Shown here one piece after another: positions 57,615 to 64,000 of a stretch of DNA of 64,000 nt. A program made the translations under genes and the position numbers. The notes beneath the pieces were generated by a model. The model was not told the origin of the DNA. It saw only the letters and a program-made list of their open reading frames with translations, and searched no databases. The stretch comes from Sabethes cyaneus (Eukaryota > Arthropoda > Insecta > Diptera > Culicidae). Location of the stretch: the NCBI RefSeq assembly GCF_943734655.1, contig NC_071354.1:227410397-227474396 (forward strand). The letters run 5' to 3'. Every line of letters begins with the position of its first letter. Position 1 is the stretch's first letter.

Positions 57615-58663
57615 CCATGCTGCATCAAAATCCGGACGGTACCAATATCCGGACACCTCCTCTAATTTATCCTCAATAAACAATAATATATACAATTTAT
57701 GAGGTGTAGCTATGTGGATTACTTTGCAAATATATCTAAGATCCTTTCAACATAATCGGTGGTTAAGTAGGCTGCGCGAAATAACCATAATAAATCCAAA
57801 AGTAACGTTGGAGTCAAACAGTGTCTTTTTTCTGCGAGTTTTTTCAGATTACTAAAAAGTAGTGCTTTCGCGATTTAAGGTTTTGGGAACTTATTATTAC
57901 GAAGAAACCATTTTTGTAGGCTTTGCATCAACAAAGAAGGTTAGTTTTAATTAATTGAGACGGTGTCATTGATTAAAGTGGTGAAATAAAGTGTATTTTT
58001 ATAAATAATTACGCTGTCCGGATTTAAAACCATGTTTTTAAATCCGGACATGTATGATGGTAACTACCTTATGTTTTTCTTAGAAAATGAAAGGACACGT
58101 TGAACCAGGTAGAAGGTGTGGTAAGAGAAAGAGCCTCGATCCACGGAACCGTCAAAATATTTGGAAATCCAAAATACTTTAAGGCATTTAATGTAGAAAT
58201 ACTTAATCACTTTCGTTCTCTGGTTATGTAAGGGTTAGTGTAGCACTTGACTAAAATCGTACCATTAATAACACCAAAGTGGCATTAAAAGTAAAAAAAA
58301 ATGTATAAAGTTATGATTTTTAATACTACATTTTAGAAGTGATTAGTTGTTTACTTATAGGTATACATTTCTTAGACAAAACATGAGAAAGTTTCGCCTG
58401 TCCGGAAAATGATTCAAAAGTGTCCGGATATTGATTCATTGAGACGTGAGGTGTCCGGATTTATGAACAAGACAAGCCAGTTTATTTCTCTTATTTTAAT
58501 GTATTTTATTGAGTTTTCGTTGTAAAATTGACGTGTTATTGCAAATTTAAGCTTTACATTTGATTATAGTACAAAGCAGTTACTAGAATGTTGCGAAATT
58601 ATTGTTTACGGAGCATATTAAACATATGACCTGCTTGAGTGTCCGGATATTGATGCAGCATGG
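57615..58663. mobile_element. TA-flanked element with CCATGCTGCATCAA ends
   Basis: The left end is CCATGCTGCATCAAAATCCG and the right end is CGGATATTGATGCAGCATGG. TA lies at 57613-57614 and 58664-58665. Repeats of TGTCCGGAT occur at both ends and inside, including a hairpin (58018-58045). It is 1049 bp without recognised transposase and Tc1/mariner-like by its duplication. Confidence 0.7.
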
Positions 58664-58675
58664 TATACTGTACGC

Positions 58676-60160
58676 TAGAGATGGTCGGGTTTCATATTTT
58701 CCATGCCCGAACCCGACCCGAGCCCGAAAATTTTTTTGCTGTCAAACCCGGACCCGACCCGAACCCGAATTTTTATTTTCTGTCAAACCCGAGCCCGACC
58801 CGAACCCGAAATTTTATTTTCAGTCAAACCCGAACCCGACCCGAACCCGGATTTATTTTTTTCGCTAAGCCCGAACCCGACTTGAACCCGAATTTTTTTT
58901 TTCGGCTAAACCAAAACCCGATTCGAACCCGAATTTTTATATTATGTTAAATTTGATCCCGCCCTGAACTTGAAATTTATATTAATTTTTATAAAAATCA
59001 CACCTCGATTTAAATCTCGGAAGTTTTCTTTTCGTATTCTATATAACGTTCGAGCTCTAATATTCATTTGAAATTATAGGTTTTTATCACCCTTCTATTT
59101 CTTTTGGAACTGAATTGAAAATTCTAAGAAATTAAAGTATACACTAGAATCGTTTCTATTACTTTTCGCGGGAATATCTCTTAAGTTTTCTATGAAACCT
59201 GTAAAAAGCGAAAAGAAAAATTTACATGAAATATTATTTTGTTTCATTATGTTACACCGGTATCTAATAGCCGAAAGCTAGTTCTTAGTCTAAAGCACTA
59301 GCACCTTAGTTTAAAGGTAGCAAACATAAAAGGGATTGATTTTAACACTAAACATATCGACTTCACTCTACAAATATTCGCGAGAAGACCGGAAATCCCG
59401 CGATCCCCCTTCCCGGCAGAGCTGCCATAAATACAGATATTTGTGCATGCATAAATTTGGGATTATCGTTTTCTCCGGAGTATTTTATTTTCTCGGTCTA
59501 ATTTTTAAAAAACATAAATAGTTTATAAAGTACTTTAAAATTCAGGAACATTAGTTAGAGCCAGAAATCACAGCTACTGAAATAATTGATGGGTCCCAAA
59601 TTTATGCATGCAAGATATCTATATTTGTGGCAGCTCTGCTTCATGGTATGTTCAGTGTTCCTGAACAGTTCAGACAACTAAACTTACAACTATTCCGAGG
59701 CACGAAACTTTTTTTAAATCGGAGTAGAAACCAATAATTTATGATAGCCGACAATTTTAGTCTTCTGTCAGTCCACCCTATCACTAGTTTGGGCGCAGTT
59801 ATGACATGATCCAACTACCGAATTCTGGCGAATTCTGGAATATATAACTTTTGGTCTAAGCTCGACCTAAAACTGAAAACACTAAACCGTCTAAAATGCA
59901 ACCAGTCCAGTGTAGCTGATATCTGAGTCATGCTAAATATCATTAAAGTGGAGATGGTTCGGTTTCTCATTACCCAAACCCGAAACCCGGACTTATTTTT
60001 TTCGCTAAGCCCGAACCCGACCCGAACCCGAATATTTTTTTTTTCGCCAAACCCGAACCCGACACCTGGTAAAAGTGTCAAACCCGAACCCGACCCGAAC
60101 CCGACGGGTTCGGGTTTTTTCGGGTTTCGGGTCTGAAAACCCGAGACCCGACCATCTCTA
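58676..60160. mobile_element. Non-autonomous hAT-type transposon with GAACCCGACCC repeats
   Basis: The ends TAGAGATGGTCGGGTTT and ACCCGACCATCTCTA are inverse. A perfect 8-bp duplication CTGTACGC flanks it (58668-58675 and 60161-60168). Subterminal arrays of CCCGAACCCGACCCGAACCC occupy 58700-58945 and 59975-60145. The interior lacks transposase motifs. Proline- and Asn-rich frames over the arrays are artefacts. Confidence 0.88.
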
Positions 60161-60168
60161 CTGTACGC

Positions 60169-60748
60169 ACGTCCAGTTAATACTTAACAGCAACTCCAAC
60201 ATGCCGCAGATGCAAACTCATGGATCAAAGCATGCAGAGAAATTCCCTCGTAGTATCGTCTTTTTTCCCACACTATCTATGAGTTGACAGACACCCTACG
60301 CTATCTGGCAAAACCATACCATGGCGATCCTGCCAAGAGGTTAAATTTCTCAGTGCATTTTGTTTTGAAGTGGGACGTACTGCAATATTGGAGATCATTA
60401 AAAATAGTCTGGTATTACGAGACGTCCATCAACGAACCATTGGCTCTGACTATGACCGTTTGAGACGCCTATCGGTGCACAGTATTGGGTTTAAAAAAGA
60501 AGGAGAAACCAACAGCTCGATGGGGTGAAACATTCGCGTCAAAATTAATCGGAAAGACTTCATATAACGAGACGTTCATCAACGTATCGTTCATTAGAAA
60601 CAGTAGAGAAGTACTGGAACGAGACGTCCATTGGAGCGTCTTAGAGTCAACGTGAGAGAAAAACGACTTCGTTAATGATGTCGAGCAAATTAGCCGCAAT
60701 CGGGATGAGTTTTGAAAATTACTGGATTGTTGTCAGATGAGATTTTAT
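60169..60748. other. Unassigned intron sequence
   Basis: GAGACGTYCATCAACG recurs three times (about 60419, 60570, 60620), a weak local repeat. No gene is present. Confidence 0.4.
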
Positions 60749-61105
60749 CACACTAGCCCGAATACCAAAAGCCCGGATACCACAAGCCCGAAGGGCACTA
60801 TCTTAAATGTAACAGTAGCCCGAATGTCACAAGCCCGAATGTCACAAGCCCGAATGTCACACGAGCCCGAATGTAACATTAGCCCGAATGTAACAAATCA
60901 GATCTGTCTAGGTCTATTCGTTTTTCTAGGTCTACTAACCTCTAGTTAGTTTTCCCTAGTCCTCGGATCGAATTAACTTTTGGAAAATATAAAGCGGCGA
61001 AGCCGTTTTTTGTGACTTTCAAACTGAATAGGCGGCGGTCTTTTGTTTCACATTATTTATAGGTTATGTTAGAGCGGGGCTAGTTTTCAAATAAAGTTTA
61101 CATAA
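60749..61105. mobile_element. AGCCCGAA element, copy 2 (partial, inverted)
   Basis: It begins TTTATCACACTAGCCCG and continues with AGCCCGAATGTCACA units to about 60900. It then matches, inverted, 8700-9010 (GTCTAGGTCTATTCG, CTAGTTAGTTTTCCCTAGTC, CGGGGCTAGTTTTCAAATAA). Its other terminus is not seen. Confidence 0.65.
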
Positions 61106-62557
61106 CAATTAATAACAGCAGTTAAATTACTATTGTTGTGTGTCTTGTTCTTGAGTACTCTTAGGATTCAATAAAACCAAAAGCAATGTTGCGAATTGAG
61201 CGAGAAATCAACGATGCCTACTCACACGCGAGAGAATATGAGAAGCATAGTGTTTAACGGTTGCATCCCTCAAGCAGTCGTCAAAGAAACAGCCGTCGTT
61301 GCTATGTACAGACATTCTGCTACACACACACACTCGCGCACGTACACCCTCATATTGTATAACTTCTTAGCTCTTCTCTTATATGATATGCCGAGCTTAT
61401 CATTTCAGGCGATTAACTTTTCGAGCACAAACGTGTTTCCGGTGCGCCTTGCATTCGCCATGAAGATTTCGAATACTATTAGGAAACTATTTCGCTGAGT
61501 TTAAATAGTTCTACTTGCTGTTTTACGGAAAACAAATTCAAATCCGGATAAAAAAGCTTCATTTGTAATCAGGATTTTGTTTGTTTCGTTTCGATGACTA
61601 TCAGCTATGACAATGGTCCAGGCATGAAAAGCATAAATTTCATTTTATTTGCAGTTTGGGATTTTTCCTCCTTGCTAGCCTAACTAGATTTACTAGATTA
61701 GAAATATTCAAGCACTCAAATGTTTTTCAACTATCGATTGCAATGCCAGTTGTCTAAACTTGTTGCTTATTAGACTGATTGAAAACAGGTGCTCGTTAGA
61801 AAATAGAAAATCCGCAAGACACGTTCCGGAGGGGTTGCTCTATTATTCCATATATTTTAAGACAAACATGTCATCCCAACGGGCACCCTTTTACGGCCCG
61901 ATGAAAATACCCTTCGGGGACAGCTCGGGGCCGAGAAAAACAACATCATAACACCGTCCGATTATAGTTTATACTATACTGTCAACCGGTGTCATGTATC
62001 AACCCGGCCTACCCAGCGGCACTGGCCGAATGATATGTCAAAAATTATCCTTCGTCTAGCCAAGTTCAGCAATTTTCCACTTGTCTGCCTTCTACTCGAC
62101 CTTTTTTCTTCTTCGGTGTTGTGTCTCAACTGTTGAATCAGCCACCGCCCAGCCCCAGCCCCAACACCTGTTGTAGGTAGATTATAATTTCATCGATAAG
62201 CATCAAATCGGTAACAAGTGTATCCTTTGGTAGGACCGTGTGCCTTGGCACACGGATGGCGACGCAGTCGGGTGTCACCACATCGAAAAGCAATCATGCC
62301 ACAGTTGCACCTACGCCGTTTCTTCCGACGGAAGATGTTGAAGGTGGATGAACATTTTAATCATGCAACGATAGATTTTGGTTGTGGAGCTTTACTATCG
62401 GTGCCGGTGGCACCGAAAGGTGTCACCAAATCTCACGTGTATGTGTGAAATGGATAATATTTATCTAGAAAGTTAACGGATTTGGGTCGCATCTGCGAGT
62501 CTGCTGGATTATTATAATAAATTTCGATGGTTCTGAACGGTTACGACGCTGACTTAC
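61106..62557. other. Epac intron, no gene recognised
   Basis: Only a CA/CG microsatellite near 61321-61345 stands out. The frames at 61196-61498 and 62218-62448 lack motifs. Confidence 0.45.
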
Positions 62558-62879
62558 CTCAATGAACTCCACCGCCAGCGGGTCTTCAAAGACGGCATGT
62601 CGCACCGCTAGGACCCACCGTTGGATGAACTGCACCACCCGTCGCTTGCAGGTCATAAAATATTCCTGGTCCTCCTCGCTCGAGTTTCGCAGATCGACCT
62701 CGGCGTCCGCGTGATAGTGGCTGGCCAGCTCGTCGATCAGGATCGGCGTCGGCATGAATACGATGTGGGTCAGTAGAAAATCGTCCAGAAACGGATCGTT
62801 TGGTCCCATCTGACCGCCCAGTCTTGTCTCCAGCAGGTGTTCCAGCATCTTTTGCGGCGTGCCGGACATCACAGTGTAT
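62558..62879 (-). CDS. Epac: Epac exon: REM (RasGEF N-terminal) domain
   Basis: The exon reads YTVMSGTPQKMLEHLLETRL, then DPFLDDFLLTHIVFMPTPIL, CKRRVVQFIQRWVLAV and DPLAVEFIE. The family pattern is Y.VMSGTPEKILE.LLE...DDF.LTH.VFMP..., the REM helices that stabilise the GEF domain. The acceptor is TTCATTCCAG (starts at 62879) and the donor GTAAGT (ends at 62558). It is 322 bp, entering on the third base of a codon and ending in phase 0, matching the exon at 44974. In the family the cyclic-nucleotide-binding domain comes just before it, beyond base 64000. Confidence 0.95.
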
Positions 62880-64000
62880 CTGGAATGAAGGTGGAGGGAT
62901 CGTTAGCGGACACGGAATTTCAATTACGTGCGCTTTCACGGATCGACAGTCAACATGCAGGAAAGAAGATGAAAAGTTGTACACTACGAAAGTGAAGAAA
63001 CAACAACAAACAGTAATAGATCGGGAGGCAAACAAATTCAACCCCGAAAAGGTTCTCCGAAACAAAGGAAACAGAATTGTTTTTTTGCCTTCTAATTATG
63101 AACTTTGCAATCAACGCTAATGGGATAAAAAATGATACTTCGATACTTTTTATTGCTTTGAGATAAAATCGATCGGAATTTTATTAACCACGGAAAACTT
63201 CCCTAAAACAATGAAATTAATTTCTGTATGGTGATTTTGCCCAAAGCCGTAAGATAAAGTTCCCAAACAATGTTTTCTAACGAGCCTTCCTTATTAGAAT
63301 AATTACGCTCGGTTGGGTTCGCTGCTAAATATAGCACTCCCGGAAATGATTTCATTTTCATTCACCTGAGAGAAGTACAAGGAAAGTCCCAGGCCGAATT
63401 GTGCGGTGTGTTCCGGAATGACTTAATCTCGACCCGACCTAAGGGCCCGTTTACAAACAACCAAACCAACAACTAAGCCCAGACACACACAGACCCAGCC
63501 AGTCAGTGTCTCTGGCTGGTGGATGCAATTAAATTTATTTCATTTTCCTCTCCCCGGCACTCCGGGACGGCTTCACGAACCCACCGCGTGATAATCATCT
63601 CCGCAGTGCTACCGCCTGCTCGAGGGCATTCACGGATTTACCTTCTGCTTCTGCGTTATTCTGTTCGGCACAAAGAAACCTTTTTTTTTGGAATGGCCGG
63701 ATTTCCACGATTGTTATCAAAAAAGGGATACATTTTGTGAAAATAGTCTTCCAACGACTTCCTAGTTGAATTTCCTGCTCGTTTGTTTCACGACAATGGG
63801 AAAGGTGTTGGCGAGTAAAAAAGATTGGCTTCCTTGTGACACCGGGCGACGGCGCCCACAAGCGTGCTCAGTCATAAATGTAAGGTGGGACACCTAACAC
63901 TTTTCAGAATGTTTGAAGAATGTTTTGACCAGGAAAAACAGAGTAATCATAGGATGGCGAATATATTACTACTTATCGGCAATACCGAGAATGCCCGTGC
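62880..64000. other. Epac intron upstream of REM exon
   Basis: No further upstream exon can be found on the minus strand. The sequence is mostly unique, with no repeats I recognise. Confidence 0.5.

Noticed and set aside
58602..58950. Proline/asparagine-rich protein frames
   Set aside because: They lie wholly within the GAACCCGACCC terminal array of a transposon.

Overview
The window is eukaryotic DNA from a repeat-rich insect genome, most likely a culicine mosquito (inference). Protein-coding sequence is sparse, exons are split by GT-AG introns, a dipteran-type gene (DUF4729-like) is present, and the rest is packed with tRNA-derived SINEs, non-LTR retrotransposon remnants, non-autonomous DNA transposons and tandem arrays. 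I see no prokaryotic, viral or CRISPR features.

The backbone is one large minus-strand gene, an Epac-type (RAPGEF3/4) cAMP-regulated Rap guanine-nucleotide exchange factor. Seven internal exons can be placed with matching splice phases: 62879-62558 (REM), 44974-44885, 44772-44658, 35306-35053 (RA domain), 34924-34754, 1478-1345 and 1256-1086 (CDC25-homology RasGEF). They encode about 418 residues. The 5' part (DEP and cyclic-nucleotide-binding domains expected) lies beyond base 64000, and the end of the GEF domain lies before base 1. The introns are about 17.6 kb, 0.1 kb, 9.4 kb, 0.1 kb, 33.3 kb and 0.09 kb.

Two other genes sit inside the 33-kb intron. One is an intronless, C-terminally short Skp1-like gene (minus strand, 13988-14398). 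The other is a three-exon gene with a DUF4729-like C-terminal half on the plus strand (32716-33991).

Everything else is repeat. There are three non-autonomous hAT-type elements with 8-bp target-site duplications (3321-5172, 47913-49067, 58676-60160). Several elements have TA or TTA duplications (36840-37244, 46663-47818, 47191-47600, 53180-54019, 57615-58663, 18783-19273). Two copies of a 265-bp near-perfect palindrome have 11-bp duplications and carry a hammerhead-ribozyme-like, Penelope-type motif (20382-20646, 57186-57451). A different hammerhead-like motif is at 25462-25505. LINE remnants occur at about 11940-13312, 25830-26990, 28290-30650, 40740-42045, 48200-48560 and 54205-57170.

Kilobase-scale, highly degenerate tandem arrays of roughly 10-12-bp units occupy 10440-11400, 15720-17460, 30780-32370, 36205-37830, 37925-39240 and 42060-44000. 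A clean 7-bp array runs for 1.2 kb (17560-18779). The 9.4-kb Epac intron consists almost entirely of such arrays.

The least ordinary signals are the twin palindromes with ribozyme-like cores, the family of degenerate arrays near one helical turn, and the deep nesting at 46.6-53.2 kb.
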